Assembly (NCBI GenBank): GCA_029204225.1
Contig: CM055109.1
Span: 45,169,592 to 45,233,591 of the forward strand
DNA: 64,000 nt
Origin: Diphasiastrum complanatum
Lineage: Eukaryota; Streptophyta; Lycopodiopsida; Lycopodiales; Lycopodiaceae
Direction: 5' to 3'
Below the pieces are notes generated by a model. The model had not been told where the DNA came from. It did no database searches and was given only the letters and a program-made list of their open reading frames with translations. Of this stretch, positions 37,501 to 43,700 are shown piece by piece. Every line of letters begins with the position of its first letter. Position 1 is the stretch's first letter. A program made the translations under genes and the position numbers.

Positions 37501-38387
37501 AGAAGTGGAAGCTAAATTGGCTGCAATACAATTCATATGCTCCATATGTTTTGAAAGAACCATTTGCTTATTAATGGGTGCACAAGAGCTTGGATGCATC
37601 ATCGCTTAAAACTATGTATGGCTGTTGGCTGACTGATGGAAATTCACCAAGGACAATCAATCCCCCAAGTGATGAGACCAACAAATTTTATGCAATATAA
37701 CTAAAAAAGAAATAATAGGACATCTTCTTTCTAAAGTTATTTGAAAGCTTAGTGAACAAGTAAATGTACAACTACAGTTGTTAGTTGATGTTAGCGAAAA
37801 AATTCAGAGGTCAAACGAATCAAATTCTTGGTTAAGTAGATCGTACCCAAATCCTTAAGGAAGAATTTGGATCTGGCTCGTTTATTTGCAAAAAGCAATT
37901 ATTAAAGGATATGGCACGGATGTTGAGAGGTTCGAGGTAATTCAGAAACCGGCAGCAAATTCAAAGGTACGGTAAAAGTAAACCAGATAGCCCAAAACTG
38001 TATCTCTCTACCTTTCTTATCATGTGGTATCTAAAAAGGTAGCACATGTTCATGGATTTCATTGCTTCTCAGATTCATGGTTCAAGAAGCAGATTCCTTT
38101 AAATTCCTGCCTCACCTATGCTCTACGGCGATGCCCTCCAAAAGGGATGACTTCACCGAATCACGAATTTGCGGGGTGAGCTTCATCCAATGTCCCGTTA
38201 TCTTCTTGCGCAGCAGTACAGCCGCAAGCTGCCGCACATTGGGAGAGCGAGCTGCCCGAATCTGGTGCAACAGAGCAGGCACCAGCTGCGGATCCTTGGC
38301 CAACTGCTTGATCTGCTCTTCCGCATTCCGCCGAGCTTCATTATCCGGCATCAGGAACTGCAACAGCAGGAGCTCCAGCTGCTCCAT
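5643..38387 (-). CDS. IPO4: Importin-4 (karyopherin beta), 5' two thirds of the gene, 11 exons
   Basis: Nuclear import receptor of the importin-beta superfamily. It binds cargo, and RanGTP releases the cargo in the nucleus. The family is built of HEAT repeats and plant members are about 1050 residues. Eleven exons join in phase to about 696 residues with no stop: 38387-38116, 29917-29785, 26254-26118, 25503-25458, 16231-16019, 15776-15270, 15173-15039, 14645-14430, 14216-14127, 13954-13704 and 5731-5643. The N-terminus (residues 1-90) has the importin-beta N-terminal fold, with NVRQLAAVLLRKKITGHW. HEAT repeats follow, and an acidic loop sits near residues 600-635. The start ATG at 38387 is the first in frame, with G at -3 and +4. 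Remaining C-terminal exons must lie left of the window. Introns 1, 4 and 10 are 8.2, 9.2 and 8.0 kb because of retroelements, yet the coding sequence looks intact. Assignment to importin-4 rather than another importin rests on recall of the plant family, so the identity is strong but unverified. Confidence 0.9.
5732..6164. other. IPO4 intron 10 (3' end), no feature
   Basis: AT-rich intron sequence upstream of the exon 11 acceptor in gene sense. I see no ORF, repeat or element in it. Confidence 0.5.
6165..7638 (+). mobile_element. LINE copy 4: ORF2 polymerase to knuckle, plus strand
   Basis: 5'-truncated copy inside IPO4 intron 10, opposite in sense to the gene. Polymerase fragment at 6173-6499, post-polymerase block at 6730-7010, knuckle at about 7200-7290, then decayed sequence to about 7638. 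The tail was not identified. Confidence 0.65.
6173..7290 (+). pseudogene. LINE copy 4 ORF2 fragment, catalytic site lost
   Basis: GVKQDFSLSPSLFGLYIDEL is the reverse transcriptase motif before the active site, followed by LLYVDYVVLVSLTRESL, where the usual F/Y-A-D-D is Y-V-D-Y, so one catalytic aspartate is gone. Then NIAKTKVIVFNTSKA, the block KGYRLSWFSQAAHILETFG, and a CCHC knuckle CQLCSLDEVESKEHFTF (about 7203-7255) with a stop just after it. Multiple frame changes. Confidence 0.65.
7639..8460. other. Unassigned 0.8-kb insert between LINE copies, possible solo LTR
   Basis: Begins TGTCATAAATTAATG and ends GGGCATGACA, which pairs TGTCAT with ATGACA, and has a TATATTTAGG box near 7695. The flanking pentamers are ATTAG and ATTGA, not a match. 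LTR identity is therefore only a suggestion. Confidence 0.25.
8461..9436 (+). mobile_element. LINE copy 5: polymerase remnant with complete 3' end
   Basis: RT fingers DHVFTIRAIIEEAKSRQERL and YCYFVDFRKAFDSVPR at 8462-8575, then IKSTIGAKRGCSLSSTLFWL at 8685-8750. The region after about 8900 is internally deleted down to a 3' UTR with the stem-loop ATGCC-TTTT-GGCA at 9389-9401, AATAAAGCTTTC and a pyrimidine tail ending near 9436. The next LINE starts at once. Confidence 0.65.
9730..10135 (+). pseudogene. LINE copy 6 ORF1 remnant
   Basis: A coiled coil, RLQKQVDAQEYAIEFLLHSI and KAALEEVKEEVAAQIATIDK, is closed by a stop at 9915. The C-terminal part at 9928-10135 has NIQSWAS and EQKALNTRVQGILDSLDAIE, the same block as in copies 2 and 7. 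Confidence 0.6.
10200..12560 (+). pseudogene. LINE copy 6 ORF2 remnant (endonuclease and polymerase)
   Basis: The endonuclease is hinted at by VAYYFPPR near 10230 and SGGHNIVDYLIGSLSFIP near 10590. Polymerase pieces are DHIPTLRSLIGESRSKREL near 11575, QMGQGCLLLVTLYIDEL near 11815 and NVQKTKVMVFNTSRFFM near 12035, then EAIFRLIMYTQRVV near 12310. Many stops and frame changes; no active protein is possible. Confidence 0.6.
12721..13288. other. Intron 10 sequence without an identified element
   Basis: Low-complexity to ordinary intron sequence, with a CAG triplet run at about 13272-13290. I do not recognise any ORF in it. Confidence 0.4.
13289..13446. repeat. 87-bp tandem duplication with (GT)n ends
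   Basis: AGTGATGGACATAGAGACTC begins at about 13289 and again at about 13376. Each unit ends in a GT run (GGGTGTGTGTG...). The second run passes directly into the (GA)n tract. Confidence 0.85.
13447..13503. repeat. (GA)n microsatellite
   Basis: About 57 bases of perfect GA, 200 bases downstream of IPO4 exon 10. No LINE 3' end flanks this tract, unlike those at 1654, 3095 and 21900. Confidence 0.9.
13704..13954 (-). CDS. IPO4: IPO4 exon 10 (acidic loop)
   Basis: 251 bp. It encodes YLPRVVPLALASCNLDDG, then an Asp/Glu/Ser-rich loop (DFDDSDSEGE, SSDEDEKDD), then SVRTGVLDEKAAATQALGLF. The acceptor is TATGCAG and the donor is GTATGT. The exon ends on CC, which exon 11 completes to a proline codon. 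Confidence 0.87.
14127..14216 (-). CDS. IPO4: IPO4 exon 9
   Basis: 90 bp, 30 codons: FSELREYSHGFFSNVAEIL is the conserved core. The acceptor is GTCTTCAG and the donor is GTGGCA. Confidence 0.87.
14430..14645 (-). CDS. IPO4: IPO4 exon 8
   Basis: 216 bp, 72 codons, SAIGSAAAASELAFTPYAAK to SFIEATIE. The acceptor is TTTCCAG and the donor is GTACGC. The reading frame continues without a stop through the next intron. Confidence 0.88.
15039..15173 (-). CDS. IPO4: IPO4 exon 7
   Basis: 135 bp, 45 codons. It starts EKAYYALAAFCENLGQEI and ends RRDLQETCM. The acceptor is TTTTGCAG and the donor is GTATGG. Both edges are phase 0. Confidence 0.88.
15270..15776 (-). CDS. IPO4: IPO4 exon 6, ends at a GC donor
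   Basis: 507 bp, 169 codons. It encodes NKVVAPILAVMCQILAEP, an acidic stretch, then RGAASFALGQFAEHLQPEIV. The acceptor is CTTGACAG. The only join that keeps frame and the family sequence (EVQ followed by EKAYYALAAF) uses CAG|GCAAGT, a GC-AG intron. A GT eleven bases downstream would shift the frame. Confidence 0.88.
16019..16231 (-). CDS. IPO4: IPO4 exon 5
   Basis: 213 bp, phase 0. It encodes FRELISPILDVSRFCLDKGD and EEVAILAFEIFDELVESPAP, among the most conserved HEAT repeats of the family. The acceptor is CATGCAG. The donor reads GTCACC, which is weak at +3 to +6. The exon lies 9.2 kb downstream of exon 4, across intron 4, which holds two LINEs and a Ty3/gypsy element. Confidence 0.88.
16232..17180. 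other. IPO4 intron 4 (3' end), no feature
   Basis: AT-rich sequence between exon 5 and the 3' end of LINE copy 7. I see no ORF or repeat. Confidence 0.45.
17345..20111 (-). pseudogene. LINE copy 7 ORF2: endonuclease, reverse transcriptase, knuckle
   Basis: The endonuclease starts near 20111 (LRIGVWNCASIHSSSTAGDL). After a frameshift near 19800 it goes on with HILLTGDFNARTSSRQTEFF at 19600, and near 19290 with PTTLSDHSFLSF. These are the catalytic blocks. Polymerase: HKNGDPMIPSNYRTIMIGHV, AGFRAHYSTADHIFTLRALI, VYCCFVDFRKALDF, GVKQGCPLSPVLFGLCIDEL. The active site reads S-A-D-D (usually F/Y-A-D-D), keeping both aspartates. The knuckle CQLCSLGEVES is at about 17540-17510. About three frame breaks plus an internal inversion. 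Confidence 0.7.
19970..21046 (-). pseudogene. LINE copy 7 ORF1
   Basis: The N-terminal part is hydrophobic and proline-rich and ends in a coiled coil (FLTQELSQLKEVMVSLLKEK) closed at 20639. From 20605 the frame is open for 211 residues: ELESKIEQHKDSWAAVLQKG, then KAHNIRVRWIPNTQDAIAEA, LIIRFTSLESRRDALRCRAK and GTTIYMDDDF. This is the RNA-binding-like C-terminal half shared by copies 1, 2 and 6. Its 3' end overlaps the start of ORF2 in another frame. A stop separates the two parts. Confidence 0.65.
21238..21899 (-). other. Probable 5' leader of LINE copy 7 or an older insert
   Basis: Lies between the GC-rich 5' part of copy 7 and the tail of copy 8. It holds an open minus-strand stretch at 21287-21535 that I do not recognise, and short AGCGATGGCTG-type repeats (21720-21790) resembling motifs in the copy 7 5' part (AGCGATGGG). 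It may be the real 5' UTR of copy 7. Confidence 0.35.
22366..22483. repeat. 59-bp tandem duplication in LINE copy 8
   Basis: GCTATAATGGACCGCAGTGT at 22366 recurs as GCTATAATGGGTTGCAGTGT at 22425, and the shared sequence continues through AAAAAGGTAGTGGTAT. Confidence 0.85.
22981..23086. repeat. 53-bp tandem duplication in LINE copy 8
   Basis: TATATATG...GACATCAAGCTGTAGTTGTG occurs at 22981 and again at 23034 with a few substitutions. Confidence 0.85.
23125..24156 (+). pseudogene. Chromovirus integrase with chromodomain, one internal stop
   Basis: Integrase core: VDRLTKMAHFIPTK, then GIVSDRDSKFTGNFW (second catalytic Asp) and TDHPQTDGQTERINQ (catalytic Glu). The C-terminal part has YCGPFTISRRLGEVTYELEL and VFHVSQLRKAL. 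A chromodomain ends it (HTLYREYLVKWNDQPVENAT, WERGNV). The core and C-terminal parts share one frame, separated by a TAG at 23626-23628. Apart from that stop the 1-kb fragment is fully open, so it is a fairly young copy. In the family, chromodomains steer integration to heterochromatin. Confidence 0.85.
24168..24668 (+). repeat. Chromovirus 3' LTR (right edge approximate)
   Basis: Starts TGTTATGAGCTC right after the polypurine tract. I place the end tentatively at AATAGAACA near 24668, about 500 bases. There is no second LTR in the window to align with, so the end is uncertain. Confidence 0.5.
24669..25457. other. Intron 4 (5' end), no feature
   Basis: AT-rich sequence up to the exon 4 donor. 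I see no element or convincing ORF. Confidence 0.45.
25458..25503 (-). CDS. IPO4: IPO4 exon 4 (46-bp small exon)
   Basis: Encodes AVGALVGYIQSEQEVV between the acceptor TTTCTGTAG and the donor GTAAGT. It is placed by phase and by alignment to the family, where this stretch links two HEAT repeats. Exons this small are easy to miss; leaving it out would break the frame. Confidence 0.82.
25504..26117. other. IPO4 intron 3, no feature
   Basis: 614 bases with normal GT-AG edges. I see nothing else in it. Confidence 0.6.
26118..26254 (-). CDS. IPO4: IPO4 exon 3
   Basis: 137 bp, encoding VALILFSSLTETIGG and then SSRVRIAAL. The acceptor is GATGCCAG and the donor is GTAAGTC. It ends on two bases of a lysine codon that exon 4 completes. 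Confidence 0.87.
26255..27830. other. IPO4 intron 2 (3' part), no feature
   Basis: AT-rich sequence. The short open stretches show no domain that I recognise. Confidence 0.45.
27831..28100. repeat. 138-bp tandem duplication in IPO4 intron 2
   Basis: GACATTTTTGTAAGACAGCC begins at 27831 and at 27969. Both units contain CAGCCATGGCATTAGGTGGC. They are diverged by several substitutions and indels. Confidence 0.85.
28101..28639. other. Intron 2 sequence, unassigned
   Basis: A 78-residue serine/arginine-rich open frame (28650-28414, minus) is present but has no recognisable domain. It is probably leftover element or intron sequence. Confidence 0.35.
28640..29340 (+). mobile_element. LINE copy 9: endonuclease fragment
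   Basis: LGDFNAWTS at about 28690-28718 matches the GDFNAR catalytic block of copy 7. About 200 bases later NRGHNVVNYLMG matches GGHNIVDYLIG of copy 6. The fragment has both ends missing and many stops. It lies in IPO4 intron 2, antisense to the gene. Confidence 0.55.
29341..29784. other. Intron 2 (5' end) with (CAA)n
   Basis: Holds a 119-residue minus-strand open frame (29695-29336), rich in Leu, Trp and Cys, that I do not recognise, and a short CAA repeat near 29733-29752, just before the exon 2 donor. Confidence 0.35.
29785..29917 (-). CDS. IPO4: IPO4 exon 2
   Basis: 133 bp, found by reading the minus strand between splice sites. It encodes SPLVRRASANVV and then EWPELLPFLFQCSQSAQED. The acceptor is CTTGTCAG, ending at 29918, and the donor is GTGATT at 29784. 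The first base completes the serine codon split by intron 1, which confirms the join. Confidence 0.88.
29983..31430. repeat. Large tandem duplication, 827-bp period, in IPO4 intron 1
   Basis: Unit 1 (29983-30809) and unit 2 (30810 to about 31430) share long stretches, such as AACAATTT(C/T)CATGTATGAATAAC-type sequence and CACTAGCATGAT(C/T)AGTGG. They have diverged by many indels, so the duplication is old. It starts only 66 bases from exon 2. No ORF is conserved between the units. Confidence 0.8.
31713..32492 (+). pseudogene. Ty3/gypsy gag with degenerate zinc knuckle
   Basis: SEEFCKAFKVAFVPIL and LDAYLHDF are gag-like. After a stop near 31916 the frame goes on with VELHFILGMPKDFKVEVRRN. A lysine-rich linker leads to LCINGMEPGHVTKECPKK, a CCHC knuckle with its second cysteine replaced. 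AVLFNDGST near the end resembles the protease active site with altered residues. Confidence 0.6.
33207..33720 (+). pseudogene. Ty3/gypsy RT thumb and RNase H start
   Basis: KCKFFQPQLQYLGHKIPYLG and DPNKVRTVHEW are the conserved RT end. FILDYAVIALPLTNLLKRK and, in a shifted frame, WTKELNQSFEALKHCVSTTP and KPYVLETDAQ lead into RNase H. The polymerase active site is not present. Confidence 0.65.
33748..34350 (-). pseudogene. Copia gag (UBN2-type)
   Basis: DGTNFSIWKFKIKNILKTK near 34310, then KAHRIINMSVRDNVIPLIRS, ILCALYETTSTTRFLSLKNK and ETITDHLTKIQDLRY. After a stop near 33943 the frame holds ADKDLVPIVLNSLSYTYQNF and LLLQEEMRR. This is the conserved copia capsid region. Breaks occur near 34270 and 33940. 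Confidence 0.75.
34768..35216 (-). repeat. Copia 5' LTR, 449 bp
   Basis: Bounded by the primer site on one side and TGACATGATAACTAGG on the other. The ends form a 5-bp inverted repeat, TGACA/TGTCA. Confidence 0.65.
35385..35790. repeat. 203-bp tandem duplication, nearly identical units
   Basis: CCTCCCATTAACCTTTG starts at 35385 and at 35588. The units are almost identical over 200 bases, so this is the youngest duplication in the window. It lies in IPO4 intron 1. Confidence 0.9.
35791..36270. other. Intron 1 sequence, unassigned
   Basis: The short minus-strand open frame at 36002-35763 shows no domain that I recognise. Confidence 0.35.
36271..36540 (+). repeat. LTR family X, fragment 4
   Basis: Plus-strand match to the middle of the solo LTR at 54944-56170. 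Shared landmarks are TTTGCTAATTGTGGGGATTG, the (GA)n at 36322-36344, AAGCTTTATCTTTGGTGG, GATTAGGGTT and GAAGATGGATAGGAAAT. Both ends are ragged. Confidence 0.7.
36541..38115. other. IPO4 intron 1 (5' end), no feature
   Basis: AT-rich sequence leading to the exon 1 donor. I recognise no element. Confidence 0.45.
38116..38387 (-). CDS. IPO4: IPO4 exon 1 (start codon)
   Basis: Encodes residues 1-90 plus two bases of codon 91. It starts MEQLELLLLQFLMPDNEARR, which matches the conserved N-terminus of plant importin-4. The donor at 38115 reads GTGAGG. The reading frame stays open 39 bases upstream to a TTG, but no earlier ATG exists. Confidence 0.9.
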
Positions 38388-38760
38388 CTCTTCCAACCTC
38401 CCCACCCAATCAATCAGCTCTATCAAAAGCTGGATTTAGCGGCTTCCCTGCGATCCTAGAGGCGACAGGAAGGGAAGAAGATGCAATCAGGGTGCTATGG
38501 AGAGAAGGATGAAGGTGGTAACAGAAGGAGAGCTGTCATCCACCGCGAGCAAGCATGAAATAATGCTTGATCGCAATAGACAGACAGACATATATATGCA
38601 GAGAGAAGGGAGAAAAGCAAAAGGAAATAAGGAACCCACATTGTTATGTTATGTTATGTTAAAGCAAGCCAACGGTTCTTAGGTTAGGGCAGTTGTTTAG
38701 TTAACTTCCATTATGTTTAGTTAACTTTCATTATGTTAACTTCCATAAAATTATGTGTGT
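38388..38760 (-). promoter_or_regulatory. Probable IPO4 5' UTR and promoter, with short tandem repeats
   Basis: Region upstream of the ATG. On the minus strand TATATA occurs at 38591-38598, about 205 bases before the start codon, a plausible TATA box. Farther upstream are a TTATG pentanucleotide run at about 38641-38661 and three imperfect copies of a TTAGTTAACTTCCATTATG unit at about 38695-38750. No transcription start can be read from sequence alone. Confidence 0.35.
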
Positions 38761-39363
38761 CATTATGTTATTATCATGTTATGTTCATATGTATTGCATA
38801 GTGGTGGGGTACTACTTGCATGTTACTCATCGTGGGGCCAGTGTTGGGTGGGAAACAAGATTTTTACACCAGTGGGTCCCAGTATCGCAGTTTTGTCACA
38901 AATTTAATATCGATCGGGTATTAATATGTATATGAGTTTTAGACTGGTGTAAACCGGGCTAGTATCACATGGGTGATACCAATTGGTTATCAGCCCGAGT
39001 ACAAGTATGTATGAATTGCTAAAAATACTTTTTTAAAAGGATAATATGTAATTTGAGGTATCAAAAAAATGTACTGAAAATATACTACTACTATACTAGT
39101 CGGGTATGTTCTATATACCATTGTTGATACCATCCGTGCACATATATACCCGCCCAACTCTAGTGCGACCCGTATGTTGATCCCTATATGGGAGAAAAGC
39201 ATACAGCGGAGCTACTCTAGCACGCTTTCCCTTGCTACTATTGAACTCAATTGTTAATAAGGGGTCAAAACTATAACCCCTTATACGCCATTTCGAATTA
39301 TACATAATTATGCAACTGCATATTCATATGGCTGCACAATTCTAAATGTCTATATGTCTGAAA
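38761..39363. other. Intergenic, no gene; small hairpin
   Basis: No ORF that I recognise. A perfect 7-bp stem with a 4-base loop, GTATCAC-ATGG-GTGATAC, lies at 38962-38979. Confidence 0.4.
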
Positions 39364-40290
39364 TGTTGAACTCCTGCAACTTTGCAGCAACACGAACACG
39401 AAGCGAAGGTCAAACGAGAACAATTCGCGAAAGTTAATGTGCCTTGACTCGAAGGACGACCGATTCGCGAATCATTCGTGAATCGTAAACATACCTCCAG
39501 GACCGCAACCGCAAAGGGACGCAAAACGAAAGGTTACGAAAGAAACGAAAAGAACGAAAGGAAACGAAGGAAACGAAACAAACGAAGGGCAATCTTTCAC
39601 GCTACCAGCTAGCAGCTCAACGGGCTTGGAGTCGTAGACTTCACGCCCAGCTGAAACGAGTGGCAACGAAAGAGAGTAACTGATTAGTTGATTAGCGTTA
39701 ACTAGTCTTGTGATTCTACGTTTAGCTATCTTGTAAACTCCACACGATGGAGATATAAACTATCCTTTCTTGATCATAAACATATAACTGAATAAACAAA
39801 GTTTCTGTAAAAGACAGAGAGAGACATAACGAGTAGAGCATAAAAGAAAAATACTAGAAACGAAAGAGTTGTGCATGAAAGTCTGCCAACGAGCAGAACA
39901 CAGCGAAAGAGCAAAGTGTCATTCCGCCAACGAACGAGACACTGACGATCTCGCTCTAAAAATTAAACTCATAATATAGATGCTCTATTTTCGTGCATCT
40001 CCTTGTCTTGCGTCGTTTGTCTTGATTGGTAGAATAGAATGTGTTCTGTGATGTGCAATCGTGTGTCTAGGTTCATGTGAAAATTCAAAGACACAAAATC
40101 GTTCACGACAACGAAAACGAAAAAGACACAGTTTCGTGACATGGTATCAGAGCACACAGGTTATCACTACTGATATCTAAGCAGTGATTCTCTAGACAAC
40201 ACAATATGGCTACAACAATCCAGACAAGAGTAGCAATCAGTCTTGATGGCGAAACAAAATTCATATGAGTTAACTACATAGAGGTTTATT
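39364..40290 (+). mobile_element. Ty1/copia 5' LTR, primer site and gag start
   Basis: LTR 39364-40141 (TGTTGAACTCC to GTTTCGTGACA), directly followed by TGGTATCAGAGC at 40142-40153. A gag start, MATTIQTRVAISLDGETKF, begins at 40206 and meets a stop at once; the element is lost after about 40290. The LTR interior (39390-39670) is rich in CGAAA/ACGAA units. Confidence 0.75.
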
Positions 40291-40740
40291 TCCCTCATCC
40301 CGTGCTTTCTTGTGATGATGTCATGGCGTTTCCAGAGTGTGTAATCTTAGCTATTGAAAAACAACAAAATGTCATATTAAGGCAAAGCTTTAATTTAGTG
40401 TTGTATCTTAAACCTCCTTATTTCCTTGAGAATAGGACAAACATTATCTTATGTCAAGAGGTTTCCTATCGAAAATGCCTTGGTTCAACATTCATCTTTG
40501 TCCATTACTATCCTTAAACCAAAAAAACGAAAGAAATGGATAAAGATACTAGTATGAATTCTTCTAAAGCATAAACCAAAATGGCATACCTGCAGTAAAG
40601 TAAAAGTGAATCTCGTGAGGAGAGTATAAAGTTTTGTATGAAGAAGATAACTGTAGAAAAAGTAGATTGAACATTTGATTTTCATCATAGCAACAAAAAT
40701 GCTTATCAATAAGCGATTTGATCATGGTTTCCACCTATGA
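40291..40740. other. No feature recognised
   Basis: AT-rich sequence between the copia LTR/gag remnant and the next copia element. The ORFs are short and unrecognised. Confidence 0.4.
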
Positions 40741-41220
40741 ATATAAAAAAATAGTTGAAATATAATGTTTATCAACTAGCCATACCGAATTGAGTGGTAA
40801 TACAACGATTGTAACTGTTTGGAACGCTGCCCAAACAATGCATAGAGCACCCACATATGGAAGAAAAAAAAGGTTAATGAACGACAACTCCATCGCTGCT
40901 ACATCAACAATAGATTGCATCATAAACATAAAAAATAAGGGCCTAATATGTAGGTGAAACCGTTGTTTGAATAGGCAGCTTGCCTTATAAAAAAGAGCGT
41001 AATTCGTATAGCACCAAAAAGTGAAAATAGACATTCTAGGACATCGGTGGATTGCTGAAATATTAGCACTGGTTATGTGGAAACACTTAGAATGTGCTTC
41101 CAACAGGAACACAGATCATGCTACACATTAACACAGACATAAAACACTCTCCACAACAAGCTCACATAGCAACTATATTTCTCAAAATAAAATTACACTG
41201 TACATATAGTTGTTCACTCA

Positions 41221-41273
41221 GGCAACCCATGCATAACCCTGGTTGCCGTTGGCGGGACGCGTGTCCCGTCAAC
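41221..41273. other. Two adjacent hairpins in the copia 3' LTR
   Basis: GGCAACC (41221-41227) pairs with GGTTGCC (41241-41247). Immediately after, GTTGGCGGGAC (41248-41258) pairs with GTCCCGTCAAC (41263-41273) around the loop GCGT, with one G-T pair. This is a GC-rich patch in an AT-rich area. Confidence 0.6.
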
Positions 41274-41400
41274 TTGCCTTGTGGCGAGGCCAACTGATCC
41301 TTATCCACTGATAGGACCCACAGTACAGTAACACAGTGATTCTAACTCTCTCCCTTAAAGTAGAGTCACTTTTTATACAGTCATATACATAGCTTTAAAG

Positions 41401-43700
41401 TCAACAAACTTTAAGTACATAAAGCTTTGATCTAAACTTATCAAACTTTTCTCTAATAAGCGGCTTAGTGAAAATGCCAGCTAGTTGTTCGTCCGTACTA
41501 CAATGAACAACATGAATTTCACGACTCAGCATCCTCTCACGTATAAAGTGATACTGAATCTCAATGTGTTTGGTTCTCGCATGGAACACTGGATTCTTTG
41601 CTAACTGAATGCCACTCTGACTGTCGCTATGTATAGTCGTGGGATTAACCTGTTTCCTGTCAACTTCATCCAAGATTTGCCTCAACCATATAGCTTCATG
41701 TGTTGTACTACACATTGCCTTACACTCTGCTTATGTTGTAGATAAAGCAACTGTACTTTGTTTTTTACTAGAAAAGGAAAAAAAACTGCCACAAAACTGG
41801 AATACATACCCTCTGGTGGATCTATGATCATCATAGTCACCTCCCCAATCCACATCCACATAGCCACATAACTCAGGTAAACCCTCATTCTTCTTGTAGA
41901 CCAGGCCATAATCGGAAGTGCCTTTGACATATCGCAAAATGCGTTTGGCTACCTTCCAATGCGTTTCCGTAGGTGCTGTCATAAACTGACTTACAATACC
42001 AACAACATAGCATATATCTGCTCTAGTTGTAGTAAGAGAAATCAAGCTCCCTACTAACTGCCTATATAGCGTAGCATCAAATGGCTGTGATTCGTCAAGC
42101 TTAGAAAGCTTTTTACCAGGTTTAATAGGAGTGTTCATTGGCTTGCAATCTTGCAACTTAAACCTGTGCAACAGCTCCCTGACGTACTTCACCTGTGTTA
42201 AACCCACTTCATGTCCTTTTTGCCACACCTTCACTCCAAGGCAATAATGCATTAGGCTGAGATCTGTCATCTTGAATTGTTCCATGAGGTCTTTCTTGAT
42301 CATGTCTATCATCTCTTGATTATGTCTCGTGATAATCAAGTCATCAACATAAAGAGCAATCAAAGCAACCATACCATCAAAGCATAAGACATAAAGATTT
42401 GGATCAGAATGTGTTCTTACCATCCTCTTAGAACAAAAGTAGGCATCAATCCTGCTATACCACGCACGTGGTGCCTGTTTAAGACCGTAAAGTGTTTTCT
42501 TCAAACAACATGCTTTATTTTCCTGTCCTTTCGCTACAAAGCCTTCAGGTTGATCCATGAACACCTCTTCTTCTAACTCACCATTTAGAAAAGTAGATTT
42601 CACATCCATCTGATGCAAAGGCCAACCAAAATCTGAAGCTAAAGCAACAAGTAGACGTAGAGTATTCCACTTACATACTGGCGCAAAGGTCTCCTCATAG
42701 TCAATCCCTTTACTTTTAATCACCAATCTAGCTTTGTGCTTTGCTATGCTTCCATCTGCATGGTACTTAGTCGTGTATACCCACTTACAACCAATGGGTT
42801 TCTTACCAACTGGTGGTTCCACTAAGTCCCATGTGCTATGCTTAGCAATTGACTCCATCTCCTCTTCCATGGCCTTGACCCAAATGTCATTATCATTCGC
42901 TTCAACATAAGTCGAAGGTTCTTTGCTTTGAATAATGCTAGATAAGAGAGCATAATTTGCTTCATACCTTTCAGGTTGTGTCTTCTCTCTTGTTGATCTT
43001 CGTAGCTCTCCCTGGCTAGACGATCCTGGAAAGTCATCCATGTCGCGGCTCTCCATCAATCTCTCAAACAACTTAGGGAGCTTCCTGTCAGGTGATCAGC
43101 TTCCTGGTGAAAATGTATCTCATGGTACATCTTTCTTCTTACGTTTGTCACCTACAACTTCAATCCTTCTTGCACCAAAGAGTTTGTCTCTACCTCTCCA
43201 ACCTGTCTCTTGAGGTTGAGTAGTAGTATCTTGAGGAGTATCCTCGTGTCCATCGCTAGGAAAGTCAATAAATAGATCATCATCAGGAGGTATCCTCATT
43301 GTACCATCTTTTCCACTGGATGTGTCTGCCTTCTCATCATCCTCGTCTTCATACATCTTAGATTCATCAAAGATAACATCACGGCTGACATGTATTTTGT
43401 TCTCGACTGGATCAAAACACCTATAGCCCTTCACACAATCATCACATCCTAGGAATATACACTTGATAGCTTTCACATCAAGCTTACATCTTTCTTCCTT
43501 AGGAATGTGTACAAAGGCCTTACATCCAAAGATTCGCAAATGATTCACCTTTGGCTTCTGGTCTTATCTTTGGTATGGCAATGGTAGGACTTCTATTTTG
43601 AAGATAGATTGTTGTACTGCATGCTTCTGACCAAAAATCTTTTGGTGAAGCCTTCTTAGAAGCAAGAGTACTACAACCATTCGTAGTTATCATAATCTAT
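41401..43700 (-). pseudogene. Copia pol: integrase C-terminus, reverse transcriptase, RNase H
   Basis: Integrase end: FWSEACSTTIYLQNRSPT (about 43650) and LRIFGCKAFVHIPKEERCKL. From 43548 leftward the rest stays in one frame, interrupted by only a few stops: two TGA codons near 43085-43122 and a TAA near 41731. RT: WDLVEPPVGKKPIGCKWVYT, QMDVKSTFLNGELEEEVFM and ALYVDDLIITRHN with the intact active site, then YVDVDWGGDYDDHRSTRGYV. RNase H end: VFHARTKHIEIQYHFIRERM and FTKPLIREKFDKF. This is the best-preserved copia pol in the window. Confidence 0.85.

Larger units (their letters stand above)
40741..43700 (-). mobile_element. Ty1/copia: integrase end, RT, RNase H and probable 3' LTR
   Basis: Pol reads leftward from about 43700 to 41401. 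A purine tract (TTTAAGGGAGAGAG, minus strand) at about 41348-41360 precedes a probable 3' LTR start (GTTAGAATCACTG) near 41347. The left LTR edge is not defined and is set at 40741 only as a limit. The 5' LTR and gag are missing at the right. Confidence 0.7.

Noticed and set aside
38169-38459. Plus-strand frames over importin-4 exon 1
   Set aside because: Antisense shadows; the minus-strand frame matches the conserved importin N-terminus and has a correct donor.
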